From NCBI GenBank assembly GCA_029959085.1, contig JARWIR010000021.1:18749620-18813619 (forward strand): a stretch of 64,000 bases of DNA. Reading direction: 5' to 3'. A program made the translations under genes and the position numbers. The notes under the pieces are model-generated. The model saw nothing but the letters and a program-made list of their open reading frames with translations. It did not search any database and had not been told where the DNA came from. This document shows positions 34,293 through 46,460 of this stretch, piece after piece. The stretch's first letter is position 1; every line of letters starts with the position of its first letter. The DNA comes from Nemophila menziesii. Taxonomy: Eukaryota; Streptophyta; Magnoliopsida; Boraginales; Hydrophyllaceae.

Positions 34293-35645
34293 TGGTTATA
34301 TAACCGATTATTAATCGATGCGGTTACAATCGGTTTTGGTTTTTAACTATAACCATTGATATTCTAATCACCGCGCGTTGGGATGACAAGAATCAGAAAT
34401 AAGTACCAAATCATATACTTAATGCAGGTATTTGAGTGTATAAGTTTTACGAGAACACGACTAAAGAGCGCCGAAATAGTTACTTGTAAAATAATGAGAC
34501 AAAACAATATGTATGAGAAGGTTGGTAGCGTCATTTATTTTGAAACCCGATGAATAGAGATAACATAAAATTTACCGACAAAGCTTTAAGCATGCTGATC
34601 TTCTCTAGTAATGACCCACAAGTAACCCCTACGGTCATCGAGAAGGGGTTAATGTGTCAGGCTTAGGTCGATAAGGGTAGCTCGGTCAACCTCATATATG
34701 AAAGTTCTTTCAATCAAATGGTAAAAGATAAAAAAGTTTTCAACCCATACATGGACCTAATCAAGGGATTTACTAGACAATGTTTTTGATAGAACATATT
34801 TTACTAGTTAGATTGTTAAAATAACTAGGTTTATCATGATTAATCAAAGTGTTGAATTGAATGGTGCACCAATCGGACCCTCCCAAAAAAGTTAATGGTA
34901 GTTATTAACGCGAGATAGATGTGGATAGGTTACACCTCATACTATATTGTGAACTCCCAGGAGTGTTTAGTAAGTTCTTATCGGTCTTTATTAAAGTTTA
35001 GATGTATGTAAAAAAAATTGAGCCTAAACAATTAAATAAAAAATTGGGTTATTTAATTCAGATTGGCTTAATTGATGTTAGCCCATGTGATTTTTTTTGG
35101 GCTTAGGTTAACATCGTCCAAACCATAACGGTTATCCCTTTTACATAATAAACATCACGCACCCTCAAAGGTTTGCCACTCTTCAGATTCATTTTTATCT
35201 ACTCAGAATCAGTTCTTTTTATTCTATTTCATCAATTTTTTCCATACGCTACACCCTCTTTTTTCTTGTGTTCTTGTTGTATAATGTTGTCATCTAAAAT
35301 TGTCTCGAATTAAACATTAATCTCCAAACAATTTTTCTCTATATGCTCATGTATTAGATCGATCGATGACCATTATATTTCAGTTATGGACAGGTGAGAT
35401 TTATTATATTAATTTTTTAATTATTCATATTTATGGTTTTATTTCAAAAAACATGTTAGATCTGCAACAATAGTGTTAAATTAGGAGAATCAATGTTAGT
35501 TTTAAATTGCATTTTTCTTTGGTTATGTATTGTTCAATTCATAAATTTATATTTTTCTCACATAAATCTTAGTATTACATTTGTAAAATCGATATTTGTA
35601 TTTACATAAGATTTAAGGGTTTCTAAATAATATTAGATATAATAA
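34286..35645. repeat. R3 repeat, first copy
   Basis: Matches 62,265-63,625 with high similarity over about 1.36 kb. The left part holds a decayed protease-like stretch (VIEKGLMCQ, then VDKGSSVNLIYESSF near 34,640-34,710), as in Tat elements. The right part resembles a plant promoter and leader: GGGCTTA and GCCCAT motifs near 35,080-35,105, a pyrimidine-rich leader, then an ATG at 35,367 followed by a donor-like ggtgag. The origin of the whole unit is unknown. Confidence 0.8.
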
Positions 35646-35814
35646 TCAAAAATTTGTTTTGTTATTTCTTAGCCGCCAATTAATTATATATTAACAATTT
35701 TTTTTTTTGTAAATTCTATGTCAAAATTCATCATACCCATATAAGAGAAAACTTGTTTAAAAATAAAATAACAAAATATTTATATTTTAGAATGTTTATA
35801 ACAAAACCATAAAT
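35646..35814. other. AT-rich spacer between R3 and R4
   Basis: No repeat partner or coding signal recognised. Confidence 0.4.
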
Positions 35815-37345
35815 GAGGAGACCAAAAGGTAGAATATCTAAAATATTAACATTTTCATTTTTTTAATAAGCAAAAGCTTAAGAAGTAAATCAATACTTTG
35901 ATCCTTTTTATATTCTTAAATTATTTATATTTTTATGGAGATTTTCTTAAATCTTCAAATAATTGTCAAGATAGAAATGTATAGGTGTAACTCTTTGATA
36001 TGAAATATACAATAAATGTAGATAGTTAGTGGCTTAAAAAGAATAAAAATAGAGTAGCCATAAAGATAGAATATCAACATTTCATTTCCTTTTTATAAAC
36101 TAAATTTTTAAAAATAATAAATACTATGATTCTTAAACATTCTTAGAATATCAAAAGATTTATGGAAATTTTTGTAAATCTTCATATAATTGTCAGGATA
36201 GAATTGTCATAGATGTTACTTGTTGATGAGAAATATATAATAAATATAAGTAGATAGTGGCTTAAAAATAATAAAAATTATAGGAGAGAGAAACCAAATA
36301 ATTGACAAGGATACTAAAAATAAATATTATTTAAAAAAAATGGGAAGAGTTTATTAAGTTCCTTGCACAGAGAACTCTGTAATTTTGGGAGAAGTTTATT
36401 ATACTCTCTTTAATTTTATATTAATCTTATGTTGTATGCTAGTTCTTCTAAATTATCTTGCTACCCCATTTTTTATTAATGTGGTTTTAGATTGAAAAAA
36501 CTGTTGGCACTCCCCTGAGATATATAATTGATTCCCATTTAGAAAAATCGTGTTACTATAGTTTTTTTGTTAAAACACATATTTTTAAGACCTCCCCCCT
36601 AAAAAGTAAAATTGGATATTTGGGAATCACACATTTTCACAACCTAAATGGGTTTTACAACTCACCTTCATGGCCTTATGCATAGTTAGTGTTGCTTATA
36701 TATGAAATGTATTTATTTATGGAATAAGGATTAAGATTTGATTTCTATTTATGCAGCATTAATATAGATTTTTCATCGGTTTTAGATTTCTCAGAGATCT
36801 ACACCAAGAAGAAGAAAAAGCTTTATTCTCCTCTCTGGCTGATTCGAATATGGAATTAGCTGCCGCACGCGAGGAACTAGACATTATTTGTGATACAAGT
36901 TTGCACCCCCATATTTTAAGCTGCAAATGATGTGCTTATCTCAGTTTATGAAATTTTTGGTGATAGGTGGTTTTGGAGGTAGAGGGTTTCTCGATGAGGT
37001 CTTTAAAGAACAAATAACTTCAAATTTGACTAAAGATTTGATAATAGAAATTCTATTAAGGATGCTTGTGGTATCATTGTAAAACTTGAAATCTGTTAAT
37101 TAAAAGCCCAAAATTCATAAGTTTGCATCTTCACCATAGCACCACAAAATCAATAGTGGCCTTGTGGATGTAAGATCAATAGTTTCTCTAGTGGCTAGGA
37201 GTGTTTAATCTTAAATTTTATTACTCATTAATGTAATGAATTTTTTTTACATTTGAATCTTGATTGATTGTTCTTTTGATTATCTTAGGTTCTCTTAATA
37301 ATTAGCTAATAGAAAATAACCTTCAATTTTATATGTAAATGTATT
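35815..37345. repeat. R4 repeat, first copy, with internal tandem units
   Basis: Matches 52,990-54,232. It contains diverged tandem units of about 229 bases (compare 35,978 and 36,207, both followed by an agtggctta stretch). Unlike the second copy it keeps about 390 extra bases (about 36,600-36,985). Those include an exon-like segment after a good acceptor (ttatgcag at about 36,757) with an open helical frame (LADSNMELAAAREELDII). The right end, with aatgtaatgaa, resembles a plant 3' UTR. It could be part of an old host gene; the identity is unknown. Confidence 0.7.
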
Positions 37346-37356
37346 TTATATGTACT

Positions 37357-39581
37357 TTAGGGTCTAGAACTCCTCTGCTCAGGCAAAAGGGAGAGGTTGA
37401 CCAGTTGCATGTGAATAATCCACCACAAACAGAAGAATAGTACGGAACCACATGTGCCAACCTTGACGACGATAGCTAAAGTAATTGAACCTTTTATGCC
37501 GATTACTTGACCAGGGACATAACTGCATATTCCAAACATGCTGACAACTTCGGAGGGAAACTAACCTCCATTAATGATCTCTCGCTATCTAGATCAGTAT
37601 TAACATAACTCACCAGTTAATGGAGACCTTCACTTGAGAAACATAATAAAACGCCTACGGTAATCTATATTCCAGATAATACCTAGAGAGTAGCCGAGAG
37701 TGCGCATCCTAAAGATCCAAGGATATATTAAACTCCTTGTGTCTTAGATTTAGGTATGAAAAGTCTTTATCCAAGGAAGGTTAGACAAATAGTATGAAGT
37801 CCATTGATGATGAGATATATCCGAAGGAAAGGTTGTTAGTTGATCGAACATTGATAGTTAACTCGCTGAATCCTTTATGTTTTGAGATACTGGATACTCT
37901 GAGGCCAAATAAGTTTATGCATCCATCAATTCCAGCGTTCGATGGATCTTTAGATCCTGAAGCACATGTGTATGTCCACCAAAGACACATTGAGTTTATT
38001 GCTAAGAGTGAAGTTGATTTTTGCCGAGCCATTCCTTCCATATTGGTTGGGAATGTGTAGAAGTGGTTCTCCAGGTTAGAGCCTAAGTCAATAAATAATT
38101 TCTCACAATTGATATATGGTCTGCAAAAAAGGTATCCAAACAGGTTTATTGGTCAAATAAACTCATTGCTACTAGATATATGTCAAAAGGATAATTAAAT
38201 TCTACAATCGAGGATATGGACCGGTCAATAGTATACTATGTGTTCATTCAAGTGTTCTTTAATCAAAACATCCAAATAAGTTTGGCAGAATAACATAAGT
38301 CCTCACTTTGTGACATAAAAATTGAATCACGAGAGTATATTCGAGTATAGTAAACACAAAAGAATGTTTTAGTACGAACAAAAAACATAGAGAATATGGT
38401 GAATAGTATGTTAATTTGTATAAAAATGATCGACATACAAATATAAGTGAAAGAGCGGGGTATAAGGGGTACGGGAAAGCCGAACTCAGTGAGGAAGATA
38501 GAGTTAGAGAAGGTAAATAATGCCAGAGTGTGGAGTAAGAACCCTTATGAACTCCTAGTCATAATTCAAAAGTAGATAAAAAAGATGAGGTGCGATGGCC
38601 ACAAAAGATGAATATCGATCTAATCAAAAGAGTCATTAACAAATATTACCACTTTCATAAGGATCGTGGGAATGATACTAATATTTATATGCAACTAAAG
38701 TATGGGAATGAAAGGTTGAGTTATTTATGTAACTTACCTTGCCTATCCTAGTATGAAGTAATAAATAAGGCCCCGAGGAAAATTTAAGACCCGATCCTCA
38801 AGCACAAACACCCGATAGAAGAAATAATGTATGCAATGATGTTGAGCCGCGAAGGCAAGCGATAAATACTCAACCAAATCAAGCAGGTCAGGGATATGCG
38901 TTTGAAGTCAACACAATATCTTGTAGGTCTGGTTACATAGATCATTTTGTATATAGTGTAAGTAGAACTCAGGTTGACTAAAGGTATTCGAGGTTATGTG
39001 TACGAGATTAATATGATAGGAGAAGGTCTACGAGATGCACGTACTAGGAAGCCATATGAAAGTCCTATAAATGGAGAAGAAATCCAGTTTAAAAATAAAA
39101 TTCGAGCACTCTAGTGTTCCCATATGGTGATTTTCTATTCATGCATGAAGTCATCAGAAATTGTCGAATGCTTAGGGTGTTGATACATATGTGAAGCTCA
39201 GTATATTTGTTATACTCCGAAGCCTCTAATCAGTTAAAATAGACCCAACATCAGTTAATCCATACAATGATCCCGTTAAGGGTATCACAAGTCAAAACTG
39301 CCAGCCTATGCGGCGAATTGAATTGGAGATGAGTTTGGGTCAGGGTAAGTTGTCGAGAAATATGTTGGTACGATTTGTGGAAGTTGTCTGTAATTTGGCG
39401 TATCTATTGTAATGGAAGAACCGCTTTGAACAAACTCGGAGTTATACTATTGAATTATAACTTGAAACTAAAATTCCCGACCCCAAGTGGTGTAGCCGTT
39501 ATATGAGGTGACCAATAGTGTGCCCGAGAGTGCTACTTTAACTCTCCCGGAGTGCCAACAATGACTAACGAGGATACCCAA
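37357..39581 (+). pseudogene. Tat-lineage gypsy relic, gag and protease, copy 2
   Basis: Second copy of the relic at 28,587-30,886, joined directly to R4 on the left. The gag signature is clearer here: an open frame at 37,794-38,060 contains PSIPAFDGSLDPEAHVYVHQ and CRAIPSILVG, followed after one stop by WFSRLEPKSIN. The gag-end motif recurs near 38,645 and the protease-like region near 39,170. It is interrupted at 39,581 by G2, and the Tat 3' region appears to resume at 49,488. Confidence 0.72.
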
Positions 39582-40420
39582 TGTAATACCTAAAATAACT
39601 TTGGGCCTAACTCATATTTTGATAAGTTGGTAGATTTAAAAATAATATAATATATTATTCTATATTTGTAGTGCTCCTTTGAGGGGGGATATTTTTATTA
39701 CTTTTCCCTACACTATCTGACTATGGGGAGGACGAGAAAAAGAAAGAAAAAGAAACATAAGAAAAAAGGGGAAAACATGGGAGAAAAGAAATGTGGTAAG
39801 AAAGGGTTAGAGAAGAAAAAGGAAAAAGAATAAGTTTTATTTTACAAATTGTAATCACTACTCTTGAAATTGTAGATCAAAGAAATCAAGAAGAAAATAG
39901 AAGTTAGCTGGTGAAATTAAAGGTTTTTGGAAGTTTTGTCAAAAAATGTAAGTGAGTGTATAATTTATTCTTACTTTGTTAAATTTATCAATATATTTTT
40001 CTATATTTTTATATACATGCACAAGTATTAGATTCACATAACATATAGGATTGTTTACTTGAACTATCAGAAGATATAAATTTATCCTTATTGAATAATT
40101 AGTTAAAGTTACAAAGAAAATATGATTTTTCTAGAGTTTTAAATTGGTTCTATGCTTTTATACTAATTAATAATTATGTCTGTACTTGAGTAAGTTCTGC
40201 GAAGAAAAACAATTCTGTAAACATTTCGACCGGAGCTGCACGCACGGGTAAAATGTACATTTTACCCTCAACTACACAGGTGAATGCATTTTTTGATGTA
40301 ATCGCCATTTTTTTGAACTTCACTGAATTTTGAGGGCTTTTGGTGAAATGTTAGTGATCATATGAATCTGGTATTGTTTGAATATATCTTATGTTATATC
40401 TAAATGCAATTGGGTATCTC
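39582..40420 (+). repeat. G2 5' LTR, left part
   Basis: Begins TGTAATACC, the counterpart of TGTCATACC at 48,348. It is interrupted at 40,420 by LINE-3 and resumes at 43,356. Confidence 0.9.
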
Positions 40421-40421
40421 G

Positions 40422-43302
40422 TTGCGTAGTGTTTCAATCGAATCCGAACAAAACACCTGGTCCAGATGGGATGTCTGCTGCGTTTTATGAAGTGTTGGAC
40501 TACAGTAGGTCCCTCAGTTTGTAGAATGGTTCGAGAAGCGGTCGAATCTGGTCATCTTCCTCCGGGTCTGAATGGTACGCTCATACATCTTATCCCAAAA
40601 GTGTCAGACCCGGATCAGGTAAGTCTTTTCCGTCCGATTAGTCTCATTAATTTTCTTGTTAAGTTTATTATGAAGGTCATGGTTAATAGACTGCGGCCTA
40701 TTCTGTCTAACGTTATTGGCCCTTACCAAAGTAGTTTTTTGCCAGGTCGCTCCATGGTAGATAATGTTGTGTTGATACGGGAAGTGGATCATAAGATGCG
40801 TCATCACCAAGGGAAGAATGGAATCATGGCAGTCAAAATCGATCTCGCGAAAGCTTATGACAAGATAAGATGGGAATTTATTGAAGGAACAATCAAGCAT
40901 TTCGGACTTCCGGATAGCTGGATAAAATTAGTGATGTCAAGTATGCAAGAGAATGAGATGCGGGTTCTATGGAATGGCGAGCCCCTTCAGCTTTTTACTC
41001 CTCACCGGGGTATTCGCCAAGGGGACCCACTATCTCCTTATATATTCGTGTTGTGTATGGAAAGGCTTTCGATATTAATTCAGGAACTATGCAATTCGGG
41101 GAGGTGGAAGGAGATTAGAATTTGTCGTGGTGTCCCCAAATTATCCCATTTATTTTTTGCGGACGATCTAATCCTTTTTGGTGAAGCTTCTCTTTCGCAG
41201 GTACAAATTATACAAGAAACGATGGATAGATTCTGTAAAGAGGCAGGCCAGACAATTAGTGCTGGGAAATCCTTGATTTATTTCTCTTCGAATGTACCGG
41301 ATTGGATACAGGAAGAATTAGCAACCGCGAGTGGCTTTTGTCATAGTACCTCGTTTGGCTCTTACTTGGGGGTCCCTATCTTGTCCGGAAGACTACCCAA
41401 GGGTTTTTATAAAGGAATAATAGAAAAAATGAGAGGGAGGCTCACTTCGTGGAAGACAAAGTCTCTATCTCTAGCTGGTCGGATCACTTTGGCTCAATCA
41501 GTCATGAATGCAATGCCGGTATACCAAATGCAAGTGTTGAAAATGCCCAAATACGTGTGTAAAGAGATTGATAGAGTTGCAAGAGACTTCATTTGGGGTT
41601 CCTCGGCCTCGGAGAGAAAGTTACATTGGGTAGGATGGGAACAAATATGCAAACCATAAGAAAATGGTGGTCTTGGAATAAGAAGCGCAGAAATGTATAA
41701 CTTGGCACTATTAGCGAAATTGGGTTGGAAGATTCTTATGAATGATCAATCGGTAGCTTGGGTTCAAGTTTTTAAAAAGAAATATTTTAAAAATGGGATC
41801 CTTAATCGGGCTATTAGTGGAAATGAATCGGGTGTTTGTAAGGCAATTGTAGCGGGTATTGATGCGATTCGGGAGGGTATTGTGGAACTAGGAGAAGATG
41901 ATGGGCTAGGCGTGAAGTGGGGACTAGAGAAATCGGGATTTTTCACCGTGAAATCGGCCTATATGAATCTTGGTAAATGGGGAATTGACACATCGTTCAA
42001 ATGGGACTCAATATGGAGGTTGAAATGCTCAAAAAAAATCCGGGTTTTTCTATGGAGAATAGTACTTAATCGTCTAGCCACAACCGAAAATCTATATAAA
42101 TGGAATATTACGGATTCGTTAAGATGTTGCATCTGCGGAGCTGAAAGGGAAGACTTGTTTAATGTTTTCTTAAGATGTAAAGTAGCTACTGTTGTTTGGA
42201 AATTAATGGGTTTTGATCCAGGTACATTCGAAGCATCTGGTGCTGCTCATTCCTTCCGGGGAGCTGGAGCTGCTGGCGCTGAGGAGGTGCTAACTGCTGG
42301 AAGCCGAGGAGTGCAGCAGGAAGAGCTGGAGGGCCTGACCGAGAAAGATAAGATGTTCATCCTTGCGCTGAACCGGAGCTGGAGCCGCCGCCGTGGAGGA
42401 TTTCTGAGTTGCGGACCTGCTGATCAGCGGCAGGGTTCATTACAGGAACCTGCTGCACTTGGAGCGACGGGTATTCAAGGGTGGATCGAAGGAAACCTTA
42501 ACTGTAATGCGCGAATTTCAGGTTTCGAATGGCCATACCTTTTTGTTTCTGCACTGTGGACAATATGGATCAAACGGAACAACTTTATTTACAACAATTT
42601 GGATAAGCTTCCACACAAACACGAGCTTAAAAGTGAGATTTTAACAATGGCTGCAAATTTTGTTTTGGCTTGGGGCAAGCGCGTAGATGGTGGAGTAGTC
42701 AAGTTAGCGTCAAATACTATGGTTACTTGGACCAAACCTTGCGATGGGGTCAAGTTAAATATTGACGGAAGCTACTTTTCTGAGAAAAACGCGGCGGGTA
42801 TTGGTGGTATTCTACGAGATAAGTATGGGTTTTGCATTGCCGGCTTTTTGGGCCCTTGTTTGGCAATTTCTCCTATTATTTCAGAAACTTTTGCTTTACT
42901 TTTCGGTCTTAAATGGGCTATTAGCAAAGATTATGTTGAGATGGTTATTGAAACAGATTCGAAGGAACTCCACGCGCTGGTGAAGGGCGGTGGGAGTTCA
43001 ACTCATTATGAGAGGGACTCGGGAAGTTTCACGCGCTAGTGAAGGGCGGTGGAAACTTAGGTATTCGCCATGTTTCAGCCTTAGAGGAATGCCATGATTT
43101 ATTGAAAAAATACCCCAATTTCGAACTAAACTTCGTATATGGGGAAGCTAACTTTTGCCCGGATAAATTAGCAAAGGAAGGGGCTCGAATGATTACGCAA
43201 CCTTTGGCAACTTATTACGAGAGACAGGAACGAATGCGTAACTGCAAGAGTTGTTTTAGATTAATAAAGGCTTTTGTTCATTTTGTAATACTTGATTCTT
43301 AA
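40422..43302 (+). pseudogene. LINE-3 ORF2 fragment: reverse transcriptase, zf-RVT, RNase H
   Basis: The opening NKTPGPDGMSAAFYE is in a different frame from what follows, so there is a frameshift near 40,485. Then come LFRPISLINF, KIDLAKAYDKIRW, RGIRQGDPLSPY and FADDLILF, followed by a TAA at 41,657-41,659. The same frame goes on through the zinc-binding region (CCICGAEREDLFNVFLRC, about 42,125-42,180) and an RNase H with LNIDGSYFSEKN, ETFAL and ETDSKEL. Near 42,239-42,468 a foreign-looking GC-rich stretch is inserted in frame. A 59-base repeat spacing (42,971 and 43,030) shifts the frame, and the RNase H end (DKLAKEGA) is read from 43,039 on. Confidence 0.9.
42239..42468. other. GC-rich insert of unknown origin inside LINE-3
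   Basis: About 230 bases with a GC content near 60 percent by eye, in an element and window that are strongly AT-rich. It lies in the linker between the zinc-binding region and the RNase H, where related LINE proteins have only a short spacer. It keeps the frame open and adds roughly 77 residues rich in Gly, Ala, Glu and Arg (for example LEGLTEKDKMFILALNRSW). The minus strand also has long open stretches rich in Gln, Ser and Pro. No family was recognised. Possible sources are a captured host exon, another element, or an assembly artefact. Confidence 0.7.
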
Positions 43303-43303
43303 C

Positions 43304-43317
43304 GACTCTTTTGAGTC
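43304..43317 (+). other. LINE-3 3' UTR hairpin
   Basis: GACTC-TTTT-GAGTC, a perfect 5-bp stem with 4-base loop, 12 bases before the A-tail. It has the same geometry as the LINE-2 hairpin at 21,752. Confidence 0.55.
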
Positions 43318-43355
43318 TCCTATGTATGCAAAAAAAAAATGCAATTGGGTATCTC

Positions 43356-43677
43356 ATTTATTGTGTTTAGCTCACGTTTAGATTTTGTTTTGTATTTTGC
43401 ATAAAGGGACAACAACTTAGTGTGGTTTTGGTAAGATCGGTGGCCGTGTGAGATCACATCCTAGTATTTATAGACTTTAATAGCATTGTTTTGTGTCTGA
43501 GTGATTAATTCATGGCAGATGTAAATATTAATCAAGTGTTCTCTAATTATGGATTTGAATTATAATATAGCTTGACAAAATTTCCTTTTCTTCATGTGAT
43601 CAAGTTATGTAATATTTTTCTAAATTTAATCTCTTAGGCCTTTTAAATTTCCTATCCGATAAATTTTGGGCGTGACA
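43356..43677 (+). repeat. G2 5' LTR, right part
   Basis: Continues the LTR after LINE-3 and ends in TGACA at 43,677, as does the 3' LTR at 49,487. Confidence 0.9.
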
Positions 43678-43681
43678 CTAT

Positions 43682-43694
43682 TGGTATCAGAACC
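43682..43694 (+). promoter_or_regulatory. G2 primer binding site
   Basis: TGGTATCAGAACC, identical to that of G1, complementary to initiator Met-tRNA. Confidence 0.87.
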
Positions 43695-43860
43695 AAGTTA
43701 CGATCTCGCCGGACTTTAGAAAGCTTAGATAATAATTTTATATAGAATCATTTCGTATCTAGTATTTAAGTTTAGGTTATGTATTGTAGATTCTATATTG
43801 TTAGCATAATTAACATAAGTGAGTTATTGATCGCCGGTGCATGCATTTATATAGGATTTG

Positions 43861-44785
43861 ATGGCTGAACCGATCAACAACTTCAATGGAGCTAACATAT
43901 CTTTTGAAAAGATTGTTACTAAATGTCGAGTGAATGAAAATCAAGTGAGAGAACCGAACACCATGACTCAAGAATCTACCACTTCACCAGTTATAGACAT
44001 GAATGCATTAGCTACTGCTGTTCTACAACAAGTTGCTGGTGGCATAACTCATGATTTGGTTCTAGAAGATCAAAGAGACAATGCGCATAAAGCCTTAGAA
44101 AAATTCTTGTCATTGAAGCCTCCTTCATTTGATGGAGTCATGGAACCCGTGGAAGCTACAGAATGGATAACAAATATCAAAGAGCTTTTTCTTGTGCTTA
44201 ATTATCCTGAAGATAGAAAGGTTCGTTTCGGCACATTTATATTACGTGGGGCTGCAAAAGATTGATGGTCAATCAAGCGAGACCAATCCCCAAGCGAGAC
44301 CAATCTTATTGTGACTTGAAGATATCTGAATTTACTACTCTTACTCAAGGGGAGATGATAGTTCGAGAATATATTCGATGCTTGTTGGAACTTTCTCATT
44401 TTCCCCTGTCTTAGTGGCCGATGAATGTATGAAGACTATAAAATTTTAATATGGGTTGAAGTCTACTATTCAAGATACGTTAGCTCCACACCTTCATCGA
44501 ACTTTCACGGATATCGTGGATGCAGCAATTGTTGTTGAGGAACGAGAGCGTCTGGCCAAACAACACCCACCAGTCCACTCTCAAAGCTATAAGAGGAAAG
44601 AAGCAAATTATTCTTCCAATATAAAATGATCACGCCAATCCCCAGAGGCCCGTGCCCAAATTGTGGGAAGAACCACCCGATTGAATTCTGTAGATGGATT
44701 ACATGTGGCTGTTTTAGGTGTGGAGTTGCGGATCACCATCTTAAGGATTGTCCATTAGGAAAAACAAGTAAACATAGAGGTGATC
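43861..44785 (+). pseudogene. G2 gag (stops and frameshifts)
   Basis: Opens MAEPINN at 43,861, like G1 but with an internal 36-base deletion relative to it near residue 25. The gag domain (ATEWITNIKELF, LRGAAKD) is cut by a TGA at 44,263-44,265 in place of the second Trp of the family motif. About 40 bases after this are rearranged. Two zinc knuckles are intact at about 44,655-44,755 (CPNCGKNHPIEFC, CFRCGVADHHLKDC). Confidence 0.83.
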
Positions 44786-46460
44786 ACAGTAAATTTGTGA
44801 AGTCCGAACAAGGTAGCACTTATAAGAAACCTAGACTTTATGCGATGACAAAGGGGGAGGCTCAAGCTTCTAAAGATGTAGTGTCAGGTATACTATCTAT
44901 TTCCTCAATTTATGCATATGTTTTATTTGAACGGGATCAACTTTTTCTTATATTTCTTCTAAATTTGCCCCATCTTTGGGATATACCCCTACAAAACTTG
45001 AATCTGAGTTGTGTGTGAAATCACCGATAGGGAAGTAAGTAATAGTAAATAGGGTTTATCGTGATTGTCTAATTAAAATTAATGATAACAATCTACCAGA
45101 AAATTTGATAGAATTAGATATGAAGGATGTTGATGTTATTTTGGGAATGGATTGGTTAGCAACTTTTCAAAGACATGTAGACTGTTTTGAAAAGAGAGTA
45201 GTGTTTAATATTCCTCAGGTACCAAAGTTTGTATTTGTCAGGAGAGATTTCTACACTTCTTGTTTCATATCAGTTTTAAAAGTACGTAAACTGTTGAAAG
45301 AAGTATGTTTTGGATTTTTAGCCAATTCGGTTGACCATACATTAACTGTGGAACGTAAGCTCGACGATTTCGCCATAGTAAAGAATTTTGCATATGTGTT
45401 TCCCAAAGATATTATTGGACTACCACCAGAAAGAGAAATTGAGTTTGAAATTAAGGTGATTTCGTGTACGACACCTGTTTCCAAAGCAACATGCCGGATA
45501 GCTCCATGAGAACTCAAAGAACTTAATATACAACTTCAAGAACTACTCGACAAAGAACATATTCGGCCAAGTGTTTCTTCTTCGGGTGCTCCGGTCCTAT
45601 TTGTCAGGAAAAAAATAGGAGTCACGTTTATGTATTGGTTATTGGGAACTCAACAAAGTTACCATAAAAAATAAATACCCAATTCTTCGTAGATACGACT
45701 TATTTGATCATATGTGAGGTGCTCAAGTATTTTCGAAGATCGATTTAAGATCTGGGAATCATCAGTTAAGGATCAAGAAAGAAGATATTCAGAAAACGGC
45801 ATTCCAAACAAGATATGGTCATTACGAGTTTGTAGTATTACTATTTGGGTTAACAAATGCCCCTGAAACATTTATGGACTTGATGAATTGATTTTTCAAG
45901 CCTTATCATGATCAATTTGTAATAATTTTTATTGATGATAATCTTGTGTATTCAAAAAACGAGGAAGAGCATAATCGACATCTCACTAAGGTACTACAGA
46001 CTTTGAGACAAGAAAAACTCTTTACAAATTTTGATAAATGTGATTTTTGACTTTCGGAGGTAGAATTTCTGGGACATGTGATCTCTGAGGATGGAGTTTC
46101 AGTTGATTCGCAGAAAATTGAATCGATCGTTAAGTGGCCAATCCCTACCTCGGTCTCCGAGATCTGTAGTTTCATAGGATTGGTTGGTTAGTACCGTAAG
46201 TTTGTCGAAGGGTTTTCTAGATTGGCAGCGCCTCTTACTAGCTTTACTCGAAAGGGAATTAATTTTGAATAGACACCGAGATGGGAGAACAATTTTCAGG
46301 AGTTAAAGGATAGATTGATTTCTGCCCCTATACTTTCTTTTGCTAGAGGAGATGAAGACTTTGAAACATATAGCAGTTCTTCTCTTATGGGATTAGGATG
46401 TGTTCTAATGCAACATAGTAAAGTTATATCATATGCATCAAGACAATTAAAAAAGTTTGA
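44786..46460 (+). pseudogene. G2 protease and reverse transcriptase (broken)
   Basis: The protease active-site block near 44,925-44,940 has lost one base in the catalytic Asp codon, ending one frame and opening another. The later protease block ILGMDWLATFQRHVDCF is intact at about 45,130-45,190. Reverse transcriptase follows from about 45,400 with several frame changes and stops. [14 protein letters not shown] is readable near 45,730, with the conserved Tyr of SGYHQ changed to Asn. The palm box reads FIDDNLVYS near 45,925. At least five in-frame stops follow in the thumb and connection. Confidence 0.83.

Larger units (their letters stand above)
40421..43338 (+). mobile_element. LINE-3, 5'-truncated non-LTR retrotransposon
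   Basis: A 2.9-kb plant L1-type LINE lacking ORF1 and the endonuclease; it begins inside the reverse transcriptase. It ends in an A-run at 43,330-43,339. Perfect 17-base target duplications, atgcaattgggtatctc, at 40,404-40,420 and 43,339-43,355, lie in the G2 LTR. The protein differs from LINE-1 and LINE-2, so it is another family. It is a late insertion, after G2. Confidence 0.95.

Noticed and set aside
34293..34370. GGTTA/CGGTTA-rich start of R3, reminiscent of hAT terminal repeats
   Set aside because: No matching inverted end or 8-base target duplication was found at the other end of either R3 copy.
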